Below the pieces are notes generated by a model. That model made no database searches. It saw only the letters and a list, made by a program, of their open reading frames with translations, and was not told where the DNA came from. From CAYPLH01 sp964411505 (GTDB lineage Bacteria > Bacillota > Clostridia > CAYPLH01 > DUMO01), in the NCBI GenBank assembly GCA_964411505.1, contig CAYPLH010000006.1:1-64000 (forward strand): 64,000 nucleotides of DNA, given 5' to 3'. The position numbers and the translations under genes are program-made. Shown here in pieces: positions 35,259 to 44,135 of this stretch. How positions within the stretch are numbered: position 1 is the first letter of the stretch; the number at the start of each line of letters is the position of its first letter.

Positions 35259-37967
35259 TTATCTTCGTTTTTTTACAAATGTACTTGCAAGTACAGGTCC
35301 TAAAAAGGAAAAACCCAGAATTATCATCCAGTCATTAGAAAGAAGATCGACTGTTTTAAAAATACCTTGAAGTGCCGGTATATATATGGCACCTAATATC
35401 ATTGCAATAGAACAGCACACTGCAAGCACAAGGGCTATGTTATTAAATATGGGTATCTCAAAAATGTTTCTTTTTTCTGATTTGCATTCAAATACATGTA
35501 TCAGCTGGGTTAATACAAGGGTGGCAAATCCGGCGGTTCTTGCCCTTGGTACATCCCCTGTAAAATGGAGCACACTTATAAACACAGCTAATGTACTTAA
35601 TCCTAAGAATATTCCACGAAACAGGATTAACCTAGCAAGCCCCCGTGCAAATATATTTTCATCAGGCTCCCTAGGTGGTTGCATCATGACATCCTTTTCT
35701 GCTGGCTCAAGACCAAGTGCAATAGCAGGCAGACCATCAGTAACAAGATTGACCCATAGTATTTGTATAGGCAGAAGCGGTATAGGCAAGCCCAGCAACA
35801 TCCCTAGAAACATAGTCAGAACTTCACCAATGTTACATGCAAGAAGGTATCTGATAAATTTTCTGATATTACTGTAAATTGTTCTTCCTTCCTCAATTGC
35901 AGCTACTATAGTGGAGAAATTGTCATTCAAGAGTATCATGGACGATGCTTCTTTTGTAACATCAGTACCCATAACCCCCATAGATACACCAATATCTGCT
36001 TCTTTTACTGCAGGCGCATCGTTTACACCATCTCCGGTCATTGCAACAACATGACCAGCTTTTTTCAGAAGCCTTACTATTCTAAGCTTGTGCTTTGGCG
36101 AAACTCTTGCATAAACCGAAATATTTCCTATTTCTTTCGTAAGCTCCCTGTCATTTAAGTTATCCATCTCCGCTCCGGTCATTATCTTGTCATCTTTAGA
36201 TAATATTTTAAGCTCTTTTGCTATAGCTGCTGCAGTTATCTTATGATCCCCTGTAACCATAACAGGTTTTATTCCTGCAGTGAGGCATTTACGGACTGCA
36301 TCATGTACTTCATGTCTTGGAGGATCTATCATACCTTCAAGACCGACGAATACAAGGTCTTGCTCCATTTCCTTCTTTAGAGGTTCACCAGCTGCTACTT
36401 TTCTGTACGCTACAGCTAAAACCCTCAGAGCTTCTTGAGCCATTGTGTCATTTACCTTTATTATTCTTGCTCTTTCAAGAGCGCTTAACGATGTTTCAGC
36501 ACCTGATACCATAATCTTACTGCACTTTTGTATTATCACATCAGGCGCTCCTTTCACAAAAAGATATTGTCCTCCGCCTTTGTATTTCTTACAAAGTACG
36601 GACATGCATTTTCGTTCAGAATCAAAAGGTATCTCAGAAACCCTTATATACTCGTCTGTTAAACTTTTTGCTATATATCCTCCTTTTGCAGCTGCTATGA
36701 GAAGTGCTGCTTCAGTGGGGTCTCCTGTCACAACCCACCTTTTCTTGCTGTAAAATGCATATTTTATTTTATTAAGTGTTCCTTCAGGCTCTCCCTCCAT
36801 CTCTTCCATCCCGGCGTTATTGCAAATGGCTCCTATTTTAAGAGTCATCTCAAGATTTTTCTCCCTTTGCGGTTCAACACTGCGACCATTAATCGTAAAG
36901 TCGCCCTTTGTTGATGTTCCGCTGCCACTAAGCTCGTAAACATTCCCAGAGGTATATATTTTTCTTACAGTCATTTTGTTTTCGGTCAGCGTCCCTGTTT
37001 TATCTGAGCAAATAACAGTAGCACAACCTAAGGTTTCAACTGCTGGAAGCTTTCTTACAAGCGCTTTTCTTTTCACCATTCTTTGCACTCCCAGTGCAAG
37101 AGCTATTGTTACAGTTGCAGGTAACCCTTCCGGAATAGCTGCAACTGCTAGGCTGATACCGGCAAGAAGCATTGTATAGGTTGGCTCACCTCTTAAAATA
37201 CCGGTTATAGATACTATTGCGCATATGATGAGGCAACTATATACTATGAGCTTTCCGAGATGATCCAGCCTCTTTTGAAGTGGCGTTTCTTCTTCTTCAA
37301 TACTTTGTATCATGTCTGCAATTTTTCCCATTTGGGTATTCATACCGGTACTGCCTACAATAGCCTTGCCTCTTCCGGTTGTAATCACCGTACCCATGTA
37401 GACATGATTTGCCTTATCCAAGTCTCCAGTTTTATCATATTTACTCGAATGAACATTTTTATCAACAGAGACAGACTCCCCTGTAAGAAGAGATTCATCA
37501 ACCTTAAGTTCATTAGCATCAATTAAGACAGCATCAGCAGGCACACGATCCCCGGCTTCTAGGATTATTAAGTCCCCCGGTACAATTTTATCCGCAGGAA
37601 TACTGATAGTTCTTCCATCCCTTATGAGTTTGGCAGTTGGAGCAGCAAGCTTTTTAAGTGCCTCCATTGTTTTTTCAGTTCGAAATTCCTGAATAAATCC
37701 CAGTATGGCATTTAGAATAACTATGCATAATATAGTAACTGCTTCGATAACGTCTCCCATCAAGGCAGAAATAAACGTTGATGCTAAAAGTACCAACGTC
37801 ATAAAATCTTTAAACTGGCTTAGAAGTATCTTTAAAGCAGAAATTTTCTTCTTCTGTACCATAGCGTTAGGACCATACTTTATCAGCTTCTGCCTTGCTT
37901 CTTTTTCTGACAGTCCTCTATGTATATTGCTTTGAGATGAGAATGTCTTCAAATTTCGTATGCTCAA
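35259..37967 (-). CDS. Calcium-transporting P-type ATPase (P2 family)
   Basis: The 902-residue pump moves Ca2+ (or a similar cation) out of the cytoplasm. Visible motifs are TGES (162-165), PEGLP (279-283) in membrane helix 4, the phosphorylation site D322 in SDKTGTLTE, KGAPD and the hinge TGDGVNDAPAVKEADIG. The C-terminal six-helix cation ATPase domain includes NLVTDGLPAIALGLEPAEKD. Length and motifs match SERCA-like YloB/PacL proteins. It starts with TTG behind GGGAGAG. Strict ion specificity cannot be read, but PEGLP with the NLVTDG helix-6 motif supports Ca2+. Confidence 0.93.
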   Translation of the reverse strand: MSIRNLKTFSSQSNIHRGLSEKEARQKLIKYGPNAMVQKKKISALKILLSQFKDFMTLVLLASTFISALMGDVIEAVTILCIVILNAILGFIQEFRTEKTMEALKKLAAPTAKLIRDGRTISIPADKIVPGDLIILEAGDRVPADAVLIDANELKVDESLLTGESVSVDKNVHSSKYDKTGDLDKANHVYMGTVITTGRGKAIVGSTGMNTQMGKIADMIQSIEEEETPLQKRLDHLGKLIVYSCLIICAIVSITGILRGEPTYTMLLAGISLAVAAIPEGLPATVTIALALGVQRMVKRKALVRKLPAVETLGCATVICSDKTGTLTENKMTVRKIYTSGNVYELSGSGTSTKGDFTINGRSVEPQREKNLEMTLKIGAICNNAGMEEMEGEPEGTLNKIKYAFYSKKRWVVTGDPTEAALLIAAAKGGYIAKSLTDEYIRVSEIPFDSERKCMSVLCKKYKGGGQYLFVKGAPDVIIQKCSKIMVSGAETSLSALERARIIKVNDTMAQEALRVLAVAYRKVAAGEPLKKEMEQDLVFVGLEGMIDPPRHEVHDAVRKCLTAGIKPVMVTGDHKITAAAIAKELKILSKDDKIMTGAEMDNLNDRELTKEIGNISVYARVSPKHKLRIVRLLKKAGHVVAMTGDGVNDAPAVKEADIGVSMGVMGTDVTKEASSMILLNDNFSTIVAAIEEGRTIYSNIRKFIRYLLACNIGEVLTMFLGMLLGLPIPLLPIQILWVNLVTDGLPAIALGLEPAEKDVMMQPPREPDENIFARGLARLILFRGIFLGLSTLAVFISVLHFTGDVPRARTAGFATLVLTQLIHVFECKSEKRNIFEIPIFNNIALVLAVCCSIAMILGAIYIPALQGIFKTVDLLSNDWMIILGFSFLGPVLASTFVKKRR

Positions 37968-38195
37968 ATTTATCTCTCCCTACTTTTTTATTTATTTTTT
38001 AAGACTGTGACGCATATCCTCACTTGTCCTATTAATATTCAAAAAAGGTTAGAGATAGTACAATAAAGTTTGACCTTCTGACTCGATAGCCATTAAGCAA
38101 TTTGTCGCTCCTGATTCTTCTTATTCCCCTTTATTTCATAGCAAAATCAAGTATAATAAAAATATATAATAATTTGTTTCTTAGGTGGTGTTGAC

Positions 38196-38273
38196 ATGGA
38201 AATAATAGTAAAGTCAAAAATTGATGAGTTAAAAATTCTAATTCTTGTTAGCCAATGTAAGCTGACTCTGTAA
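38196..38273 (+). CDS. Possible 25-residue peptide or gene fragment
   Basis: On the plus strand AGGTGG lies seven bases before an ATG that reads MEIIVKSKIDELKILILVSQ and stops five codons later. The remaining bases of the 37968-38371 gap hold nothing else recognisable. I do not recognise the sequence; it may be the 5' end of a gene broken by rearrangement, like the fragments that follow. Confidence 0.3.
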   Translation: MEIIVKSKIDELKILILVSQCKLTL

Positions 38274-38371
38274 GCCATCGTTTTATAAAGAGGTTTCCGC
38301 AGATGTGTTTAATGGGTTTTTAATACGTTAATTTATGCTTGTCATCCCCAATAAAAAGATAGAGCCAGAGA

Positions 38372-38590
38372 TTACTGTCTATGAAAACGTGATTCATCAC
38401 CGTATATTTCCTCTCTATCAAATCTAAAAGCAGGATCAGCCATTCTATATTCCTCAGATAACTGAATAAGCTTATCTATAGATTGCCTTTTCACTTTAGC
38501 TTTAACTAAATCAATGATTTCATCAAAAATAACGGTGTCTTCTTTTTTATCCATTTTTATAATAAGCGTATTGCCTTTAACTTCTATCAT
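38372..38590 (-). CDS. Small antitoxin-like protein without a visible toxin
   Basis: The 72-residue protein begins MIEVKGNTLIIKMDKKEDTV (a short beta-rich start), continues with a charged helix and ends with an acidic tail (DPAFRFDREEIYGD). It has a fair ribosome binding site (AAGGGG). The overall style resembles type II antitoxins, whose partner would be encoded immediately downstream, but only frameshifted sequence follows the stop. It is either an orphan antitoxin or a small DNA-binding protein. I cannot name the family. Confidence 0.45.
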   Translation of the reverse strand: MIEVKGNTLIIKMDKKEDTVIFDEIIDLVKAKVKRQSIDKLIQLSEEYRMADPAFRFDREEIYGDESRFHRQ

Positions 38591-38681
38591 GACTTATCAA
38601 CCCCTTATTTATATTATAGCACAAATTGCGCATGAATACACTCTATATTACCCTTTCCAAAGTAGCATGTGAACTGTAACA

Positions 38682-38822
38682 GTAGGCGATGATTTTATAG
38701 GTGATGTCATTGAAGATACTATTAAATTAATGAGAATTAGAAGAAAAATTGATAATAGAATTGAACCGCATCAATTTAAAAGTAGTGATTTCGAATTACC
38801 AATACAAAATATTTGTTTATAA
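38682..38822 (+). pseudogene. C-terminal remnant of a MNT-type nucleotidyltransferase
   Basis: The plus strand reads VGDDFIGDVIEDTIKLMRIR, then RKIDNRIEPHQF and a stop at 38820-38822. The pattern IxLMxIRRKIDxRIEPHxF is the typical C-terminal end of small nucleotidyltransferases that act as antitoxins to HEPN proteins. No start codon, catalytic GSR or DxD part lies upstream; the frame begins directly after TGTGAACTGTAAC, a motif shared with the inverted repeat at 24.1 kb. It is a truncated pseudogene. Confidence 0.7.
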
Positions 38823-38933
38823 CTCTGTTGTTGTGGTAAAAGCTTTAGTACTAAAACAAATTAAAGGTAGCATTTTTTAAGTATTGAAAGTTAATAATAA
38901 AAGCAACTTCACAATAGCTTGGAGGGTTTGATT

Positions 38934-39065
38934 ATGGATGATAATAAAATAAAAAACAAGAACAAATGCAACGAAGAGCCATTTGTTATTCCAAACGAAG
39001 CGGCTTGCTCACCAGAGTTTCCAGAAGGTTGTTTAATTGTAGAAGGTGAAGCTGATGAGAGTTGA
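38934..39065 (+). CDS. Small 43-residue cysteine-containing protein, unknown function
   Basis: GGAGGG lies eight bases before an ATG on the plus strand; the frame begins MDDNKIKNKNKCNEEPF and ends LIVEGEADES. It has three cysteines (C12, C25, C33), a lysine/asparagine-rich start and a strongly acidic end, and no membrane segment or signal peptide. A strong terminator follows 28 bases later, so it looks like a complete single-gene unit. It is one of very few plus-strand genes here. I do not recognise a family; a short peptide precursor or a metal-binding protein are possibilities without further evidence. Confidence 0.6.
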   Translation: MDDNKIKNKNKCNEEPFVIPNEAACSPEFPEGCLIVEGEADES

Positions 39066-39092
39066 AAAAAATTTGGCGAAGATGTGAACTAC

Positions 39093-39129
39093 AAAAACTC
39101 CTGAAAAGATTTAACTTTCAGGAGTTTTT
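39093..39129. terminator. Bidirectional terminator between the small ORF and the dehydrogenase gene
   Basis: AAAAACTCCTGAAA and TTTCAGGAGTTTTT pair around an 8-base loop with T runs on both strands. It serves the convergent 43-residue ORF and the end of the glycan locus. Confidence 0.85.
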
Positions 39130-39186
39130 GCTGTTGCATTTACACCAGGCAGATCCATTGCTTTTTTGTATTGCTGTGTTGACAGA

Positions 39187-40215
39187 CTAATTCTCGCAAT
39201 CCACCAATACATGGATAGTATCCGGATTTGCATCATTTCGGGTTTTAAATGCTTCGTCGATTTTACTTAAAGGAAATATATGCGTTATTAATTCAGAGGT
39301 ATTGACCAAGCCATCCATTACCATTTGCACACCCTGTTGAAAGAAATTTCGCATATCTATATCTCTTCGCGGCTCGGTAGCATATATCTCAAGCCTTTTT
39401 CTATGAACCTTGAAGAAATCCAAGGGCTTTTTGCATACACCGATACATCCGTACATAACAATTCTCGCACTTGTCGTACAGCAGTCGATAGCATCTACCA
39501 TACCATCGCCTTCCAGCAGACATGGTACAACGACATCAAAGCCATCGGGGAAATCCTTTCCAAGGATTTCCATTGTCGGCACATTGGGGTTGGGTACTTT
39601 ATAAGTATGTGTAGCACCGTATTTACGGGAAAGCTCAAGCTTTTTATCAAACAAATCGGTTACAACCAGATTCTTCGGACTATAAAGCCTTAATACCTGA
39701 GTAAGAACCAATCCGCTTACACCCTGACCGGTAATTAATACGTTTTTTGTATGGTTTATTTCAGCCAGCTCTGCAGCATGGATTACTCCGGGTAAAATCT
39801 CTATCAGGCTGGTTTCCTTTAATGACAAGCCAGAAGGTATGACCTTTACATTAAAAGGCTTGCACACTATATATTGCGCATACGCTCCCCATACATATCG
39901 GCACGTTACCTTATCTCCGACATGCAGACCGATTACCGCCTTTCCCACCTTATCTATAATACCCGCTACCTCGTGTCCTAACCTGGCAGGCGTAGAAATA
40001 AACTCAGGCGCCCTGGTGCCTCTGTAGGCTTCCAGATCTGAACCGCATATTCCCACCCACTTTATTTTGACTCTGATTTCGTTGTCAGCCGGTTCGGGAA
40101 TTTTTGCATATTTTACTGATATATCAAAACTTTCGTTTAATACCGCAACCATTTGTGAGTTTGATGTGCCTTGTTCTACTAATTCAATCTCCATCATTTG
40201 CATCTTTGTAGCCAT
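39187..40215 (-). CDS. Zinc-type medium-chain alcohol dehydrogenase
   Basis: The 342-residue enzyme oxidises an alcohol or sugar alcohol with NAD(P). Catalytic zinc ligands are present in GICGSD (about residue 57) and LGHEVAG (about 79-85). The four-cysteine structural zinc lobe typical of many members is replaced by a short stretch (KVTCRYVWGAYAQYIVC) with only two cysteines. The nucleotide-binding region is VLITGQGVSG. It is the last gene of the glycan locus and may act on a released polyol or uronate product (L-iditol/idonate dehydrogenase-like), but the substrate is inferred from context only. Confidence 0.85.
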   Translation of the reverse strand: MATKMQMMEIELVEQGTSNSQMVAVLNESFDISVKYAKIPEPADNEIRVKIKWVGICGSDLEAYRGTRAPEFISTPARLGHEVAGIIDKVGKAVIGLHVGDKVTCRYVWGAYAQYIVCKPFNVKVIPSGLSLKETSLIEILPGVIHAAELAEINHTKNVLITGQGVSGLVLTQVLRLYSPKNLVVTDLFDKKLELSRKYGATHTYKVPNPNVPTMEILGKDFPDGFDVVVPCLLEGDGMVDAIDCCTTSARIVMYGCIGVCKKPLDFFKVHRKRLEIYATEPRRDIDMRNFFQQGVQMVMDGLVNTSELITHIFPLSKIDEAFKTRNDANPDTIHVLVDCEN

Positions 40216-40345
40216 TTCATTTCACTCCGATTTCTGTTTGATATTCTGTTTTTTAAGAGGAACTATATCGCTTAGAATTATTACGTTACATATGCTCAGT
40301 TTATTCCCCGCCTCCAGAGAACGAGGGCTTAGGAGCGTTTGATAA

Positions 40346-42271
40346 TCACCCGACCGACACCTTTACTTCAAATCCTTCCGACAGTTCACTTTCAATACCT
40401 GATGCATTAACAGACTGAATTTTGTAAGTATACACACCTTCCTCGTCAATGCTCATATCTGTAAATGTAGCAGTATTGATACAAGTGCTGCCGCTTATTA
40501 ATATGAATTCTGCTTTCGATTCCTTCTTTCTCCACACCTTGTAATACAGAAAGTCCGTCTCAGTATTGGGGGTCCATTTAATAAATATCTGATTGTTGTG
40601 ATTAAATCCCTTTTCGGCATAGCCTTTAATGATTTTGGGTGCGCAGGGCTGTTCATTGTTTTTGGGAACCATCATAATTAAGGATACAGAGTGCATAGGT
40701 ATTTTTAAGCTGATTAATAAATTGCTGTCAACATCAATATCTTTTACAGCCTCAAAAAGCTCGAGACCTTCCTTTTCTCTCATTACCTTAATCTGCTCAC
40801 AGGATGGCTGAGCCGGTTTACCCATTTGCCTCCAAACATTGTAGGAGCTGCTGTGTTTTTCTCCAATTCTGTAATGGATGAGCTTATAGGCACCTCTAAA
40901 AGGCAAATTATCCAAACACACATTGATTTCTCTCGGATTAATATCATCCTCCATACCGTCTTCAAAATTCCATACCATCATAGAAAGAGCATTACCGTTT
41001 AGCGTGGGCAGTATTCCGAATTTGGTTCCATACCCCTCATTCTCACAGACAGCCTGCATTCTTTGATCTCCCAAACGGCTTAAAAGCACATAAGCATTAA
41101 AAGCAGGTTTTTTAATAATATCGGTTGAAGGGTACGAGCAAAGCGGGGTAAACTGTGAGCGATTTCCACTGAACAAAGACCGTTCCCATTGCAGATGACA
41201 ATTATCACTGACTACAAGGCTTAGGTTCATTCGGTATTCATCCTCTACAATCCTTGTGTAGATATCAACCATTTTACAGACAAAACCAGGGAAATAATGT
41301 GTGTTCCGAAAATTGAGCCAGCTTTTATGGCTTATTCCCTTATTCCCCTGCCATACAATATCCGCTTCATTGTTTATAAACTCGGTATTCTTAAACTCAT
41401 CATATTCCTTGATTATATCCAAATAGTATTTTACAGAATCAAACATAACATCCATAGAAGGATTGGTACTGTTAACATATCCCGCCTTACAATGCACCGA
41501 AATAAAATCAAGCCGGGTACCGAAGGTTCCGGTAGCATAATTTAAACCCTTTGCACAATGCTCAAGAAACGCTTTAAATATTTTCTGAGCGCCCTCCTTC
41601 TGTTTGACTGCAGGTCCTCCCACCTTGATATTAGGATTTACCGAGTGGATTGCGTATTCCATATAGTCATACAACGCCAAAAAGGTTTGTGGGTCGTCCA
41701 CCCAGAACGGATGATTGTCCGGCTCGTTCCATACTTCAAAATACCAGGTCTCTATCTCTTCCTTCCCGTAGCGGGTCTGAAGGTGAATTACGAATTCTTT
41801 AAGCACCTTAACCCAAAGGTGGAAATCCGAAGGTATAAACCAATGCTCGGTGCTCTTTTTGATACAGGAAGGAAGATAAATTGTTTCAACAAAAGGTTTT
41901 ATATTATGCTCATGCAAAATATCGTAAACCTTGTCAACAGTAGTCCAATCGTATTTTAAATTCCTCTCTTTATCAAGTGAAACAACTGTGTCAAAGGAAA
42001 GCTCTATGATCTTTTTGTCCCTGTACCTTATGGGATTGCCAAAGTCCGATCTTTCCTCCATCAGATAATAGTCTCCCTTTCCGTGGCTTGTAAGGATATT
42101 GTGTTGCCGTATGTGCTCAAAATGATTGTTAAAGGAAGAAAGATGCTCATACATTTTTTTGGTGGGCGGCATATAGGTAAAGTCAGTATTAGCATTACCT
42201 GTCGCGGCATAAAAATGCTTAAAAGGCTTAATATTGTTCTTGCCATCTACTCTTATTTCAATAGTTTCCAT
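40346..42271 (-). CDS. GH39 glycoside hydrolase, alpha-L-iduronidase-like
   Basis: The 641-residue protein has no signal peptide, so it acts in the cytoplasm. The TIM barrel carries the acid/base E183 in WNEPDNHPFW and a likely nucleophile E302 in FINNEADI. GH39 includes beta-xylosidases and alpha-L-iduronidases. Here the segments FLEHCAKGLNYATG, TRLDFISVH and NNEAD are closer, from memory, to animal alpha-L-iduronidase (RLDYISLH, NDEAD; catalytic E182 and E299) than to bacterial XynB. A fibronectin-III-like domain (about 550-641, FIKWTPNTETDFLYYKVWRK) ends the protein, also as in iduronidase. AAAGGAGAG precedes the ATG. It lies between a dehydrogenase gene and a sulfatase gene in one direction. 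Confidence 0.82.
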   Translation of the reverse strand: METIEIRVDGKNNIKPFKHFYAATGNANTDFTYMPPTKKMYEHLSSFNNHFEHIRQHNILTSHGKGDYYLMEERSDFGNPIRYRDKKIIELSFDTVVSLDKERNLKYDWTTVDKVYDILHEHNIKPFVETIYLPSCIKKSTEHWFIPSDFHLWVKVLKEFVIHLQTRYGKEEIETWYFEVWNEPDNHPFWVDDPQTFLALYDYMEYAIHSVNPNIKVGGPAVKQKEGAQKIFKAFLEHCAKGLNYATGTFGTRLDFISVHCKAGYVNSTNPSMDVMFDSVKYYLDIIKEYDEFKNTEFINNEADIVWQGNKGISHKSWLNFRNTHYFPGFVCKMVDIYTRIVEDEYRMNLSLVVSDNCHLQWERSLFSGNRSQFTPLCSYPSTDIIKKPAFNAYVLLSRLGDQRMQAVCENEGYGTKFGILPTLNGNALSMMVWNFEDGMEDDINPREINVCLDNLPFRGAYKLIHYRIGEKHSSSYNVWRQMGKPAQPSCEQIKVMREKEGLELFEAVKDIDVDSNLLISLKIPMHSVSLIMMVPKNNEQPCAPKIIKGYAEKGFNHNNQIFIKWTPNTETDFLYYKVWRKKESKAEFILISGSTCINTATFTDMSIDEEGVYTYKIQSVNASGIESELSEGFEVKVSVG

Positions 42272-42365
42272 AGTGTATACTCTCCTTTATTTATATAGAA
42301 CATACATATTCTAAGAATTAAAGACGTTCCACATAGCTTAATATTAACTGCGCGCTCGTATAAGT

Positions 42366-43850
42366 TCAATCTAACCCCAACCTTTTAAACTGCTCTTTTG
42401 GTGCTTCTGTCTTTATCAGAATTTGTTTCATCATTTTCTTGAATTTTTCTTCAAGCTCCTTATCTTTGATCGGATTTTCCTGAGAATAATCACCCGTCAA
42501 ATCGAAAAGAAGCGTATCCTTTATATGTTGCCCGATGTAATTTCTCCCTTTAACCTTCTTTTTCGAGGTTCCATCCTTTGGGATCTTGTAGACCGGATAG
42601 TTTGTATTGGGTAAAAACCTACCCATCTCAATTTCGCCGGCTATATCCAGCCCCAGATACTTTTTATGCGTTACAGGCATAGCAGTATATGAATAGCACG
42701 GGTAATTATCTTCACTTTCCGCGGATTTAAAAAAAGTATGATTTCCGTCGGTAATATTCATTGCTCTTCCGTGAATTCCATATATTACGGCATCTCTTTT
42801 AAGCTCATCGCCGCCCTCCAAGAAGTCTCTCCATGAAAGCCCGTGAACATCGTCGGGACATGCAATTCCATGGTAATCCAGTATTGTAGGCATCATATCG
42901 ATATTCTGTGTCAATGCATTAACTCTCCTGCCGGCTCCATCACTGCCCGGTAAATGTATCATCAGAGGGATATGCGCAATTTCATTATATAAATGCATTA
43001 TGTTTTTTCCCGTAAAGCCATGTTCTCCAAGTATATGACCGTGATCCGTTGTGAATATGAGCAATGTGTCCTCCCACAAATCATATTGGTCCATTTTATC
43101 AAGAAGCTTTCCGAGCCAGTGATCGGTCATGGTAAGCAGTCCGGCATATAGCTTCCTCAAGTGCTCTACCGCTTCGGGAGGCTCTGTAACAGGAGCATAT
43201 GAAGACCAGTTGAAATGTAATCCTTCGTAGGAGTCTTCATACATATCCAAATATTCTTTTGGGCAGTCGAAGGGCTCATGAGGATCAAAGCATTCCACCC
43301 AGAGAAGAAAATCGTCCGCTTCACGGTTGTTATCCAGCCATTCACAAGCAGCGCTGAAGGTCTTTGGTCCGGGATAGTCCTCTTCCTTTATAAATTCTGT
43401 GCGGTTTTGTTCATATTGCTCCCTGATCTGACCGTAATATGATTCGGGAAGCGCCGGAGGCACAACCCTTGAAACCCACCGGTCACTTTCCTGACCTCTT
43501 TGCAGATCCCAAGTATTAAACAGCTGGCAGTAACCTTCTCCGCCCAGTCCAAAATAGTGGTAATGGTCTGTAACAATATGCGTATATATCTCATTTTCCC
43601 TCAATTTGGACGGCAGAGTAACATCAAAGGGCTCGATGCCTCCCCATCCTTTAAATATAAAGCTGTACCTTCCGGTCATCATATCTCTTCTCGCAGGCAT
43701 ACAGGGAGCAGAGCCAATCCAGTGATTATCAAAAACAATGGATTTTTGCGCAAGTCTGTCAATATTTGGGGTTTTTACCCAAGCATGCTCATTGTACAGC
43801 TTTAACATATGTCTGTTGAGACTGTCCAATAATACAACAATGGTTTTCAT
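42366..43850 (-). CDS. Cys-type sulfatase (first copy)
   Basis: This 494-residue hydrolase removes sulfate esters. The N-terminus has VVLLDSLNRH and the formylglycine signature C50-M-P-A-R54 followed by TGR. Metal-binding TTDHGHILGEHG lies in the middle and the C-terminal subdomain completes the usual length. No signal peptide is present, so it should act on imported oligosaccharides. The aspartate pair usual after the first strand is reduced to one D9, as in some family members. Its cysteine must be converted by an anaerobic maturase (anSME), which is not encoded in this window. Confidence 0.93.
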   Translation of the reverse strand: MKTIVVLLDSLNRHMLKLYNEHAWVKTPNIDRLAQKSIVFDNHWIGSAPCMPARRDMMTGRYSFIFKGWGGIEPFDVTLPSKLRENEIYTHIVTDHYHYFGLGGEGYCQLFNTWDLQRGQESDRWVSRVVPPALPESYYGQIREQYEQNRTEFIKEEDYPGPKTFSAACEWLDNNREADDFLLWVECFDPHEPFDCPKEYLDMYEDSYEGLHFNWSSYAPVTEPPEAVEHLRKLYAGLLTMTDHWLGKLLDKMDQYDLWEDTLLIFTTDHGHILGEHGFTGKNIMHLYNEIAHIPLMIHLPGSDGAGRRVNALTQNIDMMPTILDYHGIACPDDVHGLSWRDFLEGGDELKRDAVIYGIHGRAMNITDGNHTFFKSAESEDNYPCYSYTAMPVTHKKYLGLDIAGEIEMGRFLPNTNYPVYKIPKDGTSKKKVKGRNYIGQHIKDTLLFDLTGDYSQENPIKDKELEEKFKKMMKQILIKTEAPKEQFKRLGLD

Positions 43851-43906
43851 TATAACCTCCCCTGCATTTAGTTTTTTTTATGTTTATTATAAACTTGTGC
43901 TGATTT

Positions 43907-44135
43907 TTAATAAACTACTACTTCATGGACCATATCATCGTCAAATTGCGGCAGATAATCACTTTGAATCAATTTGCCGTCTACAGTTATTGTTTTCTTA
44001 CCAGCCCTGTTTTTAGTCTTGTTCAATATTGTAATCCTGTAAGCCGTTCCCCTGAAAGTCCTGCTAACTTCAACCTTATCCCAGCTGTCGGGAAGACAGT
44101 GCTCTATTTTCAGTCCGTCACACTCCTTTCCTTTT
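43907..44135 (-). pseudogene. C-terminal remnant of a GH94 (cellobiose phosphorylase-type) enzyme
   Basis: Downstream of the GH3 stop codon, in another frame, the minus strand encodes ECDGLKIEHCLPDSW, then VSRTFRGTAYRITI and KTITVDGK before a stop at 43907-43909. The DGLxIxxCLPxxWxxxxVxRxFRGxxYxI pattern is the end of GH94 phosphorylases. About 75 codons remain, without start or ribosome binding site, and the frame is blocked upstream by a stop inside the GH3 gene. The rest of the phosphorylase gene has been deleted. Confidence 0.75.

Noticed and set aside
34977..35303. 108-codon plus-strand open frame
   Set aside because: It is a translation of the tandem repeat array (repeating VGWKVGRL), with no plausible ribosome binding site.
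41558..41959. 133-codon plus-strand open frame
   Set aside because: Antisense to the GH39 gene with no start signal; the GH39 frame has clear catalytic motifs.
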